Part shown: one piece after another, positions 36,879 through 45,601 of the stretch
Position numbering within the stretch: the first letter of the stretch is position 1
Layout: the number at the start of each line of letters is the position of its first letter
Assembly (NCBI GenBank): GCA_910574935.1
Contig: CAJTCU010000012.1
Span: forward strand, 49,078-113,077
Length of the DNA: 64,000 nt
DNA from: Oscillospiraceae bacterium
Lineage (GTDB): Bacteria > Bacillota > Clostridia > Oscillospirales > Acutalibacteraceae
Direction: 5' to 3'
Notes under the pieces: generated by a model
What the model was told of the DNA's origin: nothing
The model's input: the letters and a program-made list of their open reading frames with translations, nothing else
The model's database searches: none
Made by a program: the position numbers and the translations under genes

Positions 36879-38555
36879 TCAGCCCGCCTCGGCGGTATCG
36901 GTGGTGTTGATTTCAATGTACTCGGCAATCTTGCGGAACTCGTCCGCGAACTTGAAATGAACGCTGATATTGCCGTTTTCGTAAACCTTGATATGGTCTA
37001 CCAAGTCCGTGAGGATTTCACGGGTCAGCGTTTCGATGCTTTGATACTTTGCAAAGGCTACCAGCGCGGGGTGTTCCTTGTCAACGCCGTTTGCCAGCTC
37101 CGCACGTTCCGCGTTCAGCCGGGCCAGCACATCCGCAAGCTCGGCGGCCTGCCGTTCATAATCGGCTTTCATATCCCGGTATTCCTGCTGGGTGATCTCC
37201 CCGTCTTTCCAATCTTGATACAGTGACTGCTTGTAGCGGGTTATCCGGGTCAATTCCTTTTCCTTTGCGGCTATCTGGTCGTTAAGGCGGTGGGATTGAC
37301 TTTTTTTCAGCGGGGCCGAGTTGATACGGGCTATCAATTCCGAGTAGGAAACGGCGGTGTTCACTTGATACTGGATAGCGAACAGAACGGCGGCCTCCAG
37401 ACGGTTGTGCTTGATAGAGTGCATGGAGCAGGCCGTCCGGGAGCGGTTCTTGTAAGTGGAGCAGGCGTAATAGATATTTTTCCCGCTCTGGCTGCGGGTG
37501 ATGGATTTCCCGCAGTCCGCACATTTCAGAAAACCGCTGAACAAGTGAACCTCCCGCCCTTTGGGGGATGTCCGGGTATCGCGTACCAGCAGGGCCTGCA
37601 CCTTGTCAAAGGTTTCGTGGGTGATGATGGCCTCGTGAGTATCGGGGACGCGCACCCATTCTTCCTCCGGCACAGCCTCAATCTGGTGTACCTTGTAGCT
37701 TTTCACCCGGCGGCGGCCCTGTACCAAATCCCCGGTATAGATGGGGTTAGTGAGGATTTCATGTATCATGCGGGCTCCCCACATGGGGTCGTCCGCCACA
37801 GCCGAGGAAACGGGCAGGCCCTTTTTCCGGCGGTAGGCCGTGGGGCTGGGTGTGCCGTGTTCGTTCAGATACAGCGCGATGGCCCTTTTAGACGAGCCTT
37901 GCAGGAGCATGGAATAAACGCGCTTGACGATTTCAGCCGCATCCGCATCCACAATAAGCTGGTGCTTGTCCTTTGGGTCTTTGATGTAGCCATAGGGAGC
38001 GAAAGAGCCGATGTACTGGCCGTTGCGCCGCTTGTAATCAAAAACCTGCCGGATTTTCTTTGAGGTCTGGTAGCAATAGTTATCGTTCATCACGTTAGTT
38101 ATCGGAACGATAATGTTTGAAACGCTGTCGGGGTTTAGGTAGCTGTCCACGTTCTCCGCAAGGGAGATAAAGCGGACGCCCATCTGCACAAACAAGTTAT
38201 CAATCAGACTCCCCGCGTCACTGTAATTCCGGGCGAACCGGGAAAGGTCTTTCACAATCACGCAGTTGATTTTCCCGCTCATCACATCGGCCAAAAGCCG
38301 CTGGAAGTTTTCGCGGTTGGCATCCGTTCCGGTGTGCCCATCGTCCACATATTCAACCGCGCTTTCAAATTCGTCCATGTGCCGCTGGTAGAAGTCCCCC
38401 AGCAGGTCACGCTGGTTTTTCACGCTGTTGCTGTCGTCCTTGCCCTTTTTCAAATCCTCTTTGGAAAGGCGGATGTACTCGCCCAAACGCCAGCGCCGGA
38501 TTGTATATGTAGGGGTATATGTCTGCTGATTTCCTCTGTTTTTAGCTCGTGCCAT
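36879..38555 (-). CDS. Large serine recombinase (TndX type), ICE integrase
   Basis: 558 residues. Catalytic domain with Ser in EYIRLSKED and the Arg-containing KDLSRFARNYSDAG; recombinase domain; zinc ribbon CADCGKS...YYACSTYKN; C-terminal coiled coil. It joins att sites on the ICE and chromosome by double-strand exchange. ATG 38555 has GGAGGAAC upstream. It lies at the very end of the ICE, as is usual. Confidence 0.88.
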   Translation of the reverse strand: MARAKNRGNQQTYTPTYTIRRWRLGEYIRLSKEDLKKGKDDSNSVKNQRDLLGDFYQRHMDEFESAVEYVDDGHTGTDANRENFQRLLADVMSGKINCVIVKDLSRFARNYSDAGSLIDNLFVQMGVRFISLAENVDSYLNPDSVSNIIVPITNVMNDNYCYQTSKKIRQVFDYKRRNGQYIGSFAPYGYIKDPKDKHQLIVDADAAEIVKRVYSMLLQGSSKRAIALYLNEHGTPSPTAYRRKKGLPVSSAVADDPMWGARMIHEILTNPIYTGDLVQGRRRVKSYKVHQIEAVPEEEWVRVPDTHEAIITHETFDKVQALLVRDTRTSPKGREVHLFSGFLKCADCGKSITRSQSGKNIYYACSTYKNRSRTACSMHSIKHNRLEAAVLFAIQYQVNTAVSYSELIARINSAPLKKSQSHRLNDQIAAKEKELTRITRYKQSLYQDWKDGEITQQEYRDMKADYERQAAELADVLARLNAERAELANGVDKEHPALVAFAKYQSIETLTREILTDLVDHIKVYENGNISVHFKFADEFRKIAEYIEINTTDTAEAG

Positions 38556-38630
38556 TGTTCCTCCTTCCCTATCACATTACACTTATATTATAACTCTGTT
38601 CCGGGGTATCAGCAAGGATGCCGATGCCTC

Positions 38631-38645
38631 GGGACATTTTGTCTC
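38631..38645. repeat. ICE palindrome copy 1
   Basis: GGGAC-ATTTT-GTCTC, one mismatch from the consensus. Lies between the recombinase start and the end of the DUF6870-like gene. Confidence 0.7.
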
Positions 38646-38671
38646 GAAGTAGGAACGGGCCGCAACAGCAG

Positions 38672-38938
38672 TCACAGCCCGCTCTTTTGCCGGATAAGAA
38701 AGGCGGTCAGCGTATCCTGGAGGGAGGGGCCGCCCTCGGCAAACTCAATTTTCACGCCCACGCCGCCCACGCTAAAGCAGTACGGATTGACGGCCCGTCT
38801 CACAAACCGGGCCAGCCGCTCCTCCCGGGGGAGGGTGCGGTCAAAGGCCATACCGCTCACGTCAGCCAGCGCATCCGCGCTCACCGCGCCGATGTCCACG
38901 CTTTTCATTTGTTCCAGCTCTTGTGCGGTCAGTTTCAC
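38672..38938 (-). CDS. Small ICE protein, DUF6870-like
   Basis: 88 residues. MKLTAQELEQMKSVDIGAVS start and a middle RLARFVRRAVNPYCFSVGG. Similar small proteins occur beside recombinases in gut ICEs; no function is known to me. A palindrome lies on each side. Confidence 0.6.
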   Translation of the reverse strand: MKLTAQELEQMKSVDIGAVSADALADVSGMAFDRTLPREERLARFVRRAVNPYCFSVGGVGVKIEFAEGGPSLQDTLTAFLIRQKSGL

Positions 38939-39363
38939 GGTAAAACCTCCTTTGCGTTTTGGGTTGGTGGGGAAACGCGAAAGGACAGCACCGCGAAAGT
39001 GCTGCCCTTTGGCCTGTCCTCACCTTGGGACAATTTGTCTCGAACTTGTTTGAAATGGAAACGCCGGGCCCGTATGTTTGGCCCGTCAAAAGACAGCAGG
39101 TAGCGGCCCGGCATTTCCTTGTTTTGTGCGGCGGCCTCAAGCGGCAAGCGGCCAGCTTGTCCCTCGCGGATCGTGGCCGTGGGGCTGGCAAATTCCCCAC
39201 ACGCGGCGGTGGTGTTGGTCGCTCGTCCTCCCGTGGGAGAAGTCACCGCGCACCCGCCGCCCGGCTCCCCGTGTTCACTCGGGGCCGCCCGCTATTCAGT
39301 TGTGGAGAAGAAAAAACTTCCTCTCATATACCACCAGAAAAGTGGAGCAAATGGAGACGGCAA
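38939..39363. other. Gene-free stretch with one palindrome
   Basis: Apart from the palindrome at 39027 I see no gene. The plus-strand open frames here have no ribosome site and no family features. Confidence 0.4.
39027..39041. repeat. ICE palindrome copy 2
   Basis: GGGAC-AATTT-GTCTC, about 90 bp upstream of the DUF6870-like start. Confidence 0.7.
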
Positions 39364-39786
39364 TCAGAAATTTTTTTGCAGATATTTTTTCATCTGCGCG
39401 ATGCCGCTCAGGACAGAGCGACGCACCGCGCTCTTATCCACGCCCTCGGCCTGGGCAATCTCCCGGTAGGTCATGCCGAGGATAAAGTGAGCGTCCACCC
39501 GGCGGCCTTGGGTTTCCGGCAGGCTGTTCAGCGCGTTCCACAAACGGATAAACCGCTCCTTGAGCTCCAGAACCTCGTCCGGGGTGAGCTCGTGCAGGCA
39601 GGCGGAATACTCGATGCCGTCATCCGCATCCAAGGAATAGTATGCCTTGTTGTAGCGGACACGCTCGGTATAGGCCGCCTCGTAGCGGACGCTGGCCTGG
39701 AGCGCCTCGGCCACATCGTCAGTAACCTCAATATATTCGTCCTGGGTGTACCAGTAGTAAAAGTCGCGCAAGTTGATGATAGTCAT
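39364..39786 (-). CDS. Sigma-70-like factor, ICE copy
   Basis: 140 residues from ATG 39786, with GGAGGT 7 bp upstream. Region 4 HTH MTYREIAQAEGVDKSAVRRS near residue 105. The N-terminal part is acidic. Distinct in sequence from the factor at 35015. Likely controls ICE excision or transfer genes. The longer open frame upstream runs into the 152-bp element and is not coding. Confidence 0.75.
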   Translation of the reverse strand: MTIINLRDFYYWYTQDEYIEVTDDVAEALQASVRYEAAYTERVRYNKAYYSLDADDGIEYSACLHELTPDEVLELKERFIRLWNALNSLPETQGRRVDAHFILGMTYREIAQAEGVDKSAVRRSVLSGIAQMKKYLQKNF

Positions 39787-39892
39787 TATATGTACCTCCA
39801 TATCGTTTTTTGTGGTTGGGTTGCCGGGAAACGATATGGAGGGCGGCGGGGAGCGGCACCCGGGGGAGCCGCCCCGCACCTTGGGACTGTTT

Positions 39893-40044
39893 GGGTTTGT
39901 TGACAAAGTCGACTCTTGAAAAAAGATGCACAAAATTAAGCGGTGAAATGAGGTTATTCAAAGGAAGGGATCGTCTTTTTCCACCTATTTCTTTGTACGT
40001 TTTGCCAACGAGCGTTTTTCGTTTAGGACTTTGTCAACAGACCC
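39893..40044 (+). mobile_element. 152-bp non-autonomous element, copy 1
   Basis: Ends GGGTTTGTTGACAAAGTC and GACTTTGTCAACAGACCC are inverted repeats. Flanked by TGTTT on both sides (39888-39892, 40045-40049), the central 5 bp of a GGGAC-TGTTT-GTCCC palindrome (39883-39887 and 40050-40054). Identical by eye to copies 2 and 3. Confidence 0.9.
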
Positions 40045-40457
40045 TGTTTGTCCCAAAGTGGAGCCGACAAGAAACGACAACGCCCGCACAGCGTTGTACT
40101 GTGCGGGCGCATGAAATGACGCAGTTCTTTATGTACTTGCAAATTTCGTGTTGTTGGCCGGAGTAACCCGGTGGTGGGGCTATACTTTTTTTGACAAGTT
40201 ACGCGTAGCAGAAATCAAAAAGGACATAACGATACCTCCCGGATACCGCCGTGTCCTTAAAAATGGGCGACCTTAATACACCCTCCGTATTCTATTTTTT
40301 CAAAAGAAAACGGCGGCTTGAAATTTGTTATTTCAAAACCGCCGTTAGGCTACTGTATTTTGTTTTGGCGCGCAGATAATCAGCCGCCGCAACAACGGTT
40401 TTTTTTATTTCCCGTTGGGCGGATGTTTTATGCTATGCAGTCCTAATTTCCTATTTC
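40045..40457. other. Intergenic region with two hairpins
   Basis: CGCCCGCACAG-CTGTGCGGGCG (40081-40109) and AACGGCGG-n-TTGAAAT with ATTTCAA-nn-CCGCCGTT (40309-40347). The second lies beyond the M23 gene stop and may end that transcript. No gene seen. Confidence 0.5.
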
Positions 40458-41300
40458 TCAGTCTGTTTTTTCAAAGCGTATCCTATCTGTGCTTGTAGGA
40501 ATACCGTTTTGTATGACATTCCACTCGTTGTTTTGATAAACTTCATATTCCTCAAAGGCACAAGGTAATCCATTAGCAATCGTTATGTCGCTACTGTCCA
40601 TAAGCTGAAAATGCAAATGCGGTGCATACGAGTTACCTGAATGACCGACCCGACCTATTACATCCCCCGTCTTTACACTTTGACCAACAGAAACTTGAAT
40701 AGAACCTGTTTGAAGATGAACGAGAGCGGCATATACATTGTTGCCACAGTCTATGATAATGTAGTTTCCGGCAACAGATTGTATATCATCTCTTTCGGGA
40801 TTAAAATAATGTGCGTTTTTGTACGCATTAACCGTATCTGAAAATAAATTTGTTTTAGAATTTTCCGCATATCCATCTTGAGCTTGGACAACAACTCCAT
40901 CGCAAGGTGAATATACCTCTTGTCCCCAACAATAATATTGATTTAATGGAATACCCGAAAAAAGGTATCGCAAAAAACTTGTGCGATATGCTGGCCAACC
41001 TGTTCTATTCCAATCTACTTGCACAAAGTCAAAAGCATATCTTGTTCCTAATTGGTTTGTGCCGTGACTGGGAATTTTTGTGCCAGGAGTGTTTGGTGCA
41101 AGCCATTCACCCCTTAAAGGAAATGCTACAACGATTGGTTCCTGTGCTGTTTCCATTTCATCTCCTCCATTATAATGCTTTTCGCCTACGTCAAATACAA
41201 TCGAAAAAAAGACAATCCAAATTATCACTGCAACACTGATGTGCTGTTTTCTTTTTAACTTTATGGGATATTCCCTAGCCTTATTTATCGCTGATTTCAT
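40458..41300 (-). CDS. M23-type metallopeptidase, membrane-anchored
   Basis: 280 residues from ATG 41300. One TM at ~20-37, then an external M23 domain with His...Asp in SHGTNQLGTRYAFDF and the HxH of APHLHFQL. Relatives cut peptidoglycan peptides or act on peptide substrates. Its start overlaps the end of the TetR gene by 20 bp, so the two are co-expressed. Strikingly AT-rich against the GC-rich ICE, so acquired cargo. Confidence 0.78.
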   Translation of the reverse strand: MKSAINKAREYPIKLKRKQHISVAVIIWIVFFSIVFDVGEKHYNGGDEMETAQEPIVVAFPLRGEWLAPNTPGTKIPSHGTNQLGTRYAFDFVQVDWNRTGWPAYRTSFLRYLFSGIPLNQYYCWGQEVYSPCDGVVVQAQDGYAENSKTNLFSDTVNAYKNAHYFNPERDDIQSVAGNYIIIDCGNNVYAALVHLQTGSIQVSVGQSVKTGDVIGRVGHSGNSYAPHLHFQLMDSSDITIANGLPCAFEEYEVYQNNEWNVIQNGIPTSTDRIRFEKTD

Positions 41301-41916
41301 AAAAAACTTTCCGTAGTTCAACAAAATAATCATCAAGTTCAGAAATAATGGTAGCACTATCCAAAACAGCGCTTTTCTGCTCTCGAATTTTTTCTAATAG
41401 CTGGTCAGCAAATCCAACATTAGACCAAAAGATAAGCTGCTTGCATTTTTCTATGTTCAACCCTTTTCTAAACTTGGTTTCATCTATGTTATCGAACAAT
41501 TTTGGGTAGCAACTCGATTTTTCTTTATGTGCTCGACTTTCAAGTTCTTCGTTTACCTCAGCGGAATTTGTGGGGCGTGATAGCTTATTAAAGTCCAAAA
41601 TCCAAGGATATTTTTCAGACATTTTAATCTGCAAAAAGTACGATTGACGCAGTCTAGTGAAAATGTCGCGTTCTTCGTAATTCATCAATTCAAAATACTC
41701 TTTTCTGATAAGTTCGGAAAAGTAATCATATACGACAAGAAATAGTTCTTGTTTGTTACTTACATAGTGAAACATTAGGGCCTTAGAAATCCCGGCATTT
41801 TTAGCGATGATATTGGTCGATGCATTATCATACCCTTGCATAGAAAATTCTTTTAATGCCGAATTTAGAATAGCATCCCGCCTTTGTGGATCTAACTCCA
41901 ATAGTTTAATAGACAT
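41281..41916 (-). CDS. TetR-family regulator
   Basis: 211 residues from ATG 41916 (GGAGGA upstream). The N-terminal HTH FSMQGYDNASTNIIAKNAGIS and following helix are typical; the ligand domain is not recognisable. Two matching operators surround its own promoter, so it is likely autoregulated and controls the M23 gene. Confidence 0.83.
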   Translation of the reverse strand: MSIKLLELDPQRRDAILNSALKEFSMQGYDNASTNIIAKNAGISKALMFHYVSNKQELFLVVYDYFSELIRKEYFELMNYEERDIFTRLRQSYFLQIKMSEKYPWILDFNKLSRPTNSAEVNEELESRAHKEKSSCYPKLFDNIDETKFRKGLNIEKCKQLIFWSNVGFADQLLEKIREQKSAVLDSATIISELDDYFVELRKVFYEISDK

Positions 41917-41943
41917 TGTGTGTTCCTCCGTTTGCAAAAGATT

Positions 41944-41991
41944 AACCTATTAGGTCAACATCATTATACCTCTTTTTACCTAATAGGTCAA
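41944..41991 (-). promoter_or_regulatory. TetR-gene promoter with two operators
   Basis: Minus strand: -35 TTGACC (41991-41986), 17-bp spacer, -10 TATAAT (41968-41963). GACCTATTAGGT overlaps the -35 and GACCTAATAGGTT lies just past the -10. The paired near-palindromes ACCTAWTAGGT fit a repressor blocking its own promoter. Confidence 0.8.
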
Positions 41992-42122
41992 TAGCAAATC
42001 ACTCTATGAAATGTAAAAATTTCACGCAGAAAAAGTGAAAACAAATACTACTAAAATATAAAATTTTATTTCGTTCTCATATTCCGCCCCGAAATGTAAA
42101 ATAATATAGGGGTGATGTGAAA

Positions 42123-42479
42123 ATGTACCAATACGAAAAGCGCCTGGACTGTCATGCCCTGGGCCAAGAAATCAAGCGCAGACGAAAAGCTAAAGGCTGG
42201 ACGCAGGAGCACTTGGCCCAGCTTGTAGACCTCACCCCGCGCTCCATCATGTATATTGAAAATCGGGGCCAGCACACCAGCCTCAACGCCTTTTACAAGC
42301 TCGTTACCCTTTTTGATATTTCCGTGGATGAATTTTTCTACCCGGACAAGCTGGGCGGCGAGAGTGAGCGCCGGAAACACATTGACCGGATGCTGAACGG
42401 AATGGACGAAAAGGAGCTTATCATCATAGAGGGAGCCGCAGAGGGTATCAGAAAAGCCAGAGAAACGGAGGGAGCGTAA
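42123..42479 (+). CDS. XRE-type HTH regulator
   Basis: 118 residues. Residues ~14-65 form the Cro/C1 HTH (GQEIKRRRKAKGWTQEHLAQ, then PRSIMYIENRG). ATG 42123 has AGGGGTGA upstream. Plus strand, opposite to the transfer genes. Possibly the ICE repressor. Confidence 0.83.
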   Translation: MYQYEKRLDCHALGQEIKRRRKAKGWTQEHLAQLVDLTPRSIMYIENRGQHTSLNAFYKLVTLFDISVDEFFYPDKLGGESERRKHIDRMLNGMDEKELIIIEGAAEGIRKARETEGA

Positions 42480-42540
42480 GGAAAAGCGCGACCTCCGTTT
42501 TTTCGCGCCATGTATAGGGGAGCGCACAAACGGCAAGCAA

Positions 42541-42647
42541 TTCGGGTGTGGCCACACTCCGAAATTTTTGCTGGGCCGGGGGCCCGCAAAAATGCTTGTT
42601 GGGGAGCCTCCCCAAACCCGGCTCTTTGGGACAAAATGTCCCAAAGA
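42541..42647. repeat. Cluster of four adjacent palindromes
   Basis: TTCGG(g)TGTGGCCACA(c)TCCGAA at 42541; ATTTTTGC-n-GGGCC/GGCCC-n-GCAAAAAT at 42564-42593; TTGGGGAG-c-CTCCCCAA at 42599; CTCTTTGGGAC/GTCCCAAAGAG at 42621-42647. It lies between the converging XRE and relaxase genes. It could be an oriT, a double terminator or a regulator site. Confidence 0.6.
42628..42642. repeat. ICE palindrome copy 4
   Basis: GGGAC-AAAAT-GTCCC, with 11-bp perfect arms when the flanking CTCTTT and AAAGAG are included. Between the XRE and relaxase 3' ends. Confidence 0.85.
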
Positions 42648-42667
42648 GGTTGGCTGCGTCACCGCCG

Positions 42668-44074
42668 CTATCGCGTCTGTTCCTTATCAGTGCGCCCGTC
42701 CGTAAGGCCGAGCAGATGGTCGATGTTGGCCTTGACCGCCACGGCCTCCCGCATATCCCGCTGGGCCTGCCGATACTCGGCATAGAGGGCCTTTTTCTTA
42801 TCCGCCAGCTCCCGCCGCTGTTTTTTCAGCGCGTCCATTTTGGGGAGCTTTTCACCGCCTAACAATTCATTCATAGCGGCCCGGGCCGCCCGGTAGGTGG
42901 CAAGCTCCGCCTCGTGTTCGGCCAGATACTTTTTCGAGTACCGGGCCGCCTTGTAGCCGTCAAATACGGGCCGGGCCTTTGCATAGTCCACCACGGCCCC
43001 CATCAGCCCGGAGACTTTGGAGAGGGCGGCCTCGGTGGTCTGGAGCTCCCCGGCCAGCGCGTGGGCCCGGTCAACCGCCGCCGTGGTCTTGGCCGCCAGC
43101 GCGTCATAGTCGGTCAGATTATTCTCCTGCAAAAACTGGAGCGCGGCGGCCATCTGTTTTAGGTTGTAGACTTTCGCCCACCGTTCATAAGCCGGGCCCT
43201 TGCCCTCGGCCATGCGCTGTTGGATGTCAATGATAAGGCCCACCTGCCGGATCGGGGGCGGCGCGTCCTTGGGGAGCTCCGGGAGGGGCCGCTCCCCGGC
43301 AATCACCGCCCGGATGTCCTCGGGGTCAAAGCCCGCGCCGAGGGTGGATGCCCGGAGCCGGGTGTATTTATCCTGCCCCGGCGCGAGGAACGACACCACG
43401 CCGCCCCGCCCGCGCTTGACAGCAAAGCCAGACTCCTCCATCAGCCGCAGGAACGCGGCAAAGTCGGCGGGCTTTTTCTCAAGGGCCGCGATGATTGCCA
43501 GCCGCACCCGCTGCTGCGCGGAGGGCGGTTTTTCCCCTACCCACTGGCCATAGTGGAGGAAACGGCCCTTGCTGTGCTGTTTGGGATTTTGTATCACGGA
43601 CAAATCATGCTCCAGACATACCCGGTCAGACAGCCGCCGGAGGGCAAAGCTGGAGCCGAGGAAATTATGGAATTTCCGGGAGCAGTCAAAGGCCGTGGAA
43701 TTGAAATAAATGTGGTTGTGAATGTGGCCCTTGTCGGTATGGGTGCAGACGAAAAACTGGTATTTGCCTTTCGTCCAGCGCATCGCCGTTTCAAAGCCCA
43801 GCTTGTTTGCCTCCTCCGCCGTCACCTTGCCGGGCGGGAACGCCTGCCGTATCTGGAAGAACAGCGCCCCGCGCTCCACGGGCCGGGCCGTGGCCGCCTG
43901 GTATTCGCTTTTCACCAGCAGAAACTCGGCGGCGACTGTGGCCGGGTCGCAAAGGTGGGAGGACACGGCCCCCAGCTTTTGGGGGTTGAGCCCGTAGGCA
44001 AAACGCTCCTCCATCGTCTGGACGGCGCTCAGTCCCGCCGCCTTCTTGTAGGGCCGGATGTAGGTCGTGGCCGT
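42668..44074 (-). CDS. ICE relaxase (MobA/VirD2-like), apparent ACG start
   Basis: About 468 residues if begun at ACG 44074; 448 if begun at ATG 44014. HUH motif HTDKGHIHNHIYFNS near residue 110 binds the metal. AGGAGGT lies 6 bp before ACG 44074, which stands where an ATG would be expected; the peptide then reads TATTYIRPYKKAAGLSAVQT and joins the known start region. ATG 44014 has no ribosome site. C-terminal half is coiled-coil and charged. It nicks oriT and pilots the strand. Next to mobC. Confidence 0.82.
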   Translation of the reverse strand, partial: TATTYIRPYKKAAGLSAVQTMEERFAYGLNPQKLGAVSSHLCDPATVAAEFLLVKSEYQAATARPVERGALFFQIRQAFPPGKVTAEEANKLGFETAMRWTKGKYQFFVCTHTDKGHIHNHIYFNSTAFDCSRKFHNFLGSSFALRRLSDRVCLEHDLSVIQNPKQHSKGRFLHYGQWVGEKPPSAQQRVRLAIIAALEKKPADFAAFLRLMEESGFAVKRGRGGVVSFLAPGQDKYTRLRASTLGAGFDPEDIRAVIAGERPLPELPKDAPPPIRQVGLIIDIQQRMAEGKGPAYERWAKVYNLKQMAAALQFLQENNLTDYDALAAKTTAAVDRAHALAGELQTTEAALSKVSGLMGAVVDYAKARPVFDGYKAARYSKKYLAEHEAELATYRAARAAMNELLGGEKLPKMDALKKQRRELADKKKALYAEYRQAQRDMREAVAVKANIDHLLGLTDGRTDKEQTR

Positions 44075-44101
44075 GGTAGCACCTCCTCTCGTTGGGACTT
44101 T

Positions 44102-44116
44102 GGGACAAAATGTCCC
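44102..44116. repeat. ICE palindrome copy 5
   Basis: GGGAC-AAAAT-GTCCC, preceded by TTT and followed by GAAG, between the relaxase start and the mobC end. Confidence 0.85.
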
Positions 44117-44164
44117 GAAGTACGAAAAAAGCCGGGGAGCGGCACAGCACCGCTCCCCAGCAGG

Positions 44165-44515
44165 TCACAGCTCCACCAGCGCGGAAAGCTGTTTCAGCAA
44201 ATCAGACAGAGGGCCCCACAAAGCGGAGTAGTCCCGCTGGAGGGCCGATATTTCCTCGGGGTAGATGCCCCCGTAGGTGTTGGCATGGATGGCCACTTGA
44301 TTGAGATTGTTTGAGCATCGCCGCTGGAGGGACACCAGCTCTCGGACGGGGGCAAGGTCAATCTGGAGCACATAGCCGCAGAGGGCCATCCGGCGCATAT
44401 AGGCCCCCATGTTGCGGATGCCCGCCTGGGCCATGCGTTCCTGGATAAGTGCCTGCTCTTCCTCAGATACCATCACATGGAGATGGATGGGGCGGCGGCG
44501 CTTTTTGCCAGCCAC
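44165..44515 (-). CDS. Relaxosome accessory protein MobC
   Basis: 116 residues from GTG 44515, starting right at the upstream gene's stop. MVSEEEQALIQERMAQAGIRN and a middle RELVSLQRRCSNNLNQVAIH are MobC features; the N-terminus is a ribbon-helix-helix-like basic region. Helps the relaxase at oriT. Confidence 0.8.
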   Translation of the reverse strand: MAGKKRRRPIHLHVMVSEEEQALIQERMAQAGIRNMGAYMRRMALCGYVLQIDLAPVRELVSLQRRCSNNLNQVAIHANTYGGIYPEEISALQRDYSALWGPLSDLLKQLSALVEL

Positions 44516-44516
44516 G

Positions 44517-45113
44517 CTATCTGTCGCCCCGGTCGGGCGCGTTCCGTTTAGGCGCAGAGGGGGCCTGCCGTTCCCCGGCCAGCCTTGCCGCCTCTTTCAT
44601 CTGTTCGGCAATCGGGCGGGGCCTGCCGCCGTCCCGCAGCAGGCCGGACACCTCCGGGGCGGGCCGGAGCTCATAGTCCGCCGCCTGCTTTTCCGTCAAA
44701 GGCTTTGTGTAGGTCAGATGCCCCCACGCAAGGAACGCGCCGCCCTCCACGGGTACGCGCTTGTCGTAGTTTACGATTTCGTCCGGGGCGTTGCCTGCAG
44801 GCTTGGGGAACGTACCGATGTCAACGGGCCGCTGGGTGGAATAATACTTGTAAAGGCCGGGGGCCTCAATCTGCGCCACCTTGACGGAGAACTGCTGCTG
44901 GTAGTTTTCCACACGCTCCAGCAAGTCCTGCTCCAGCGCGGCCCGGTCACTGCCATAATGCCCCCATTCATACTGCCTTGCGCCGTGTTCGTCATCATAG
45001 CAGGCCCACGTCACAAAGGGGGAGGGGGCCCGGGGATGCTCCCCCAGCGCAAAGCCCCGGCCATTCTCCAGCATGACGGCCTTTAAGATTGTATAACCTT
45101 GATTTTTGTCCAT
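44517..45113 (-). CDS. Uncharacterised ICE protein (~198 aa)
   Basis: Starts MDKNQGYTILKAVMLENGRG at ATG 45113 after GAGAGGAGGTTCC. The middle AFLAWGHLTYTKPLTEKQAA and a Pro/Arg-rich tail are visible; I do not recognise a domain. Its position before mobC suggests co-transcription with the mobilisation genes. Confidence 0.6.
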   Translation of the reverse strand: MDKNQGYTILKAVMLENGRGFALGEHPRAPSPFVTWACYDDEHGARQYEWGHYGSDRAALEQDLLERVENYQQQFSVKVAQIEAPGLYKYYSTQRPVDIGTFPKPAGNAPDEIVNYDKRVPVEGGAFLAWGHLTYTKPLTEKQAADYELRPAPEVSGLLRDGGRPRPIAEQMKEAARLAGERQAPSAPKRNAPDRGDR

Positions 45114-45246
45114 AGGAACCTCCTCTCGAAATGTTAGCATCATCCGGGGAAATCGGGGCAGGACGTGTAAAAGTACGCCCCGCCCCAAAAGCGGCCCCGG
45201 AAAGCCTTGAAAACAGCGGGCTTTTATACCCCTAAATGCTCACACA

Positions 45247-45597
45247 TCACCCCCGGTATTTCCGCATATATCCCCGCTGTTTCTTCTGCCTCGCGGCCTT
45301 GGAGCAGGCCACGGAGCAGTAGCGCCGCCGCCCGTCCGGGAGAAAGGGCCGCCCGCAGACAGGACAGGGCCGGGTTTCCGGGGCGGGCCCCTCGGTATTG
45401 AGGGCGGCCTCCAGCACCGGGTTCAGCGGCAGGACGGCCTCCCGGAAGTAGCGGCAGTAGGCCCCCGTCCAGCACTTCCCCAGCATATAGCACTCGCAGT
45501 CAAGGGGCAGACAGCCATATTCCCGGTCATAGTTGGCGCACCATTTCACTACAAGGGAGCGGATAGCGGCCTTTTCCTCACGGGTCAGCTCGCGCAA
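45247..45597 (-). CDS. Cysteine-rich VLP-type zinc-binding protein
   Basis: 116 residues from TTG 45597 (GGGAGGTGA upstream). Cys-rich N-terminus (WCANYDREYGCLPLDCECYM) and a C-terminal ribbon CPVCGRPFL...YCSVACSKAARQ. Common in this ICE group. Probably DNA-binding. Confidence 0.65.
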   Translation of the reverse strand: MRELTREEKAAIRSLVVKWCANYDREYGCLPLDCECYMLGKCWTGAYCRYFREAVLPLNPVLEAALNTEGPAPETRPCPVCGRPFLPDGRRRYCSVACSKAARQKKQRGYMRKYRG

Positions 45598-45601
45598 AAT
45601 A

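Noticed and set aside
39787..39933. Longer N-terminus for the sigma-like factor
   Set aside because: The extra codons run into the 152-bp element, and ATG 39786 has a good ribosome site.
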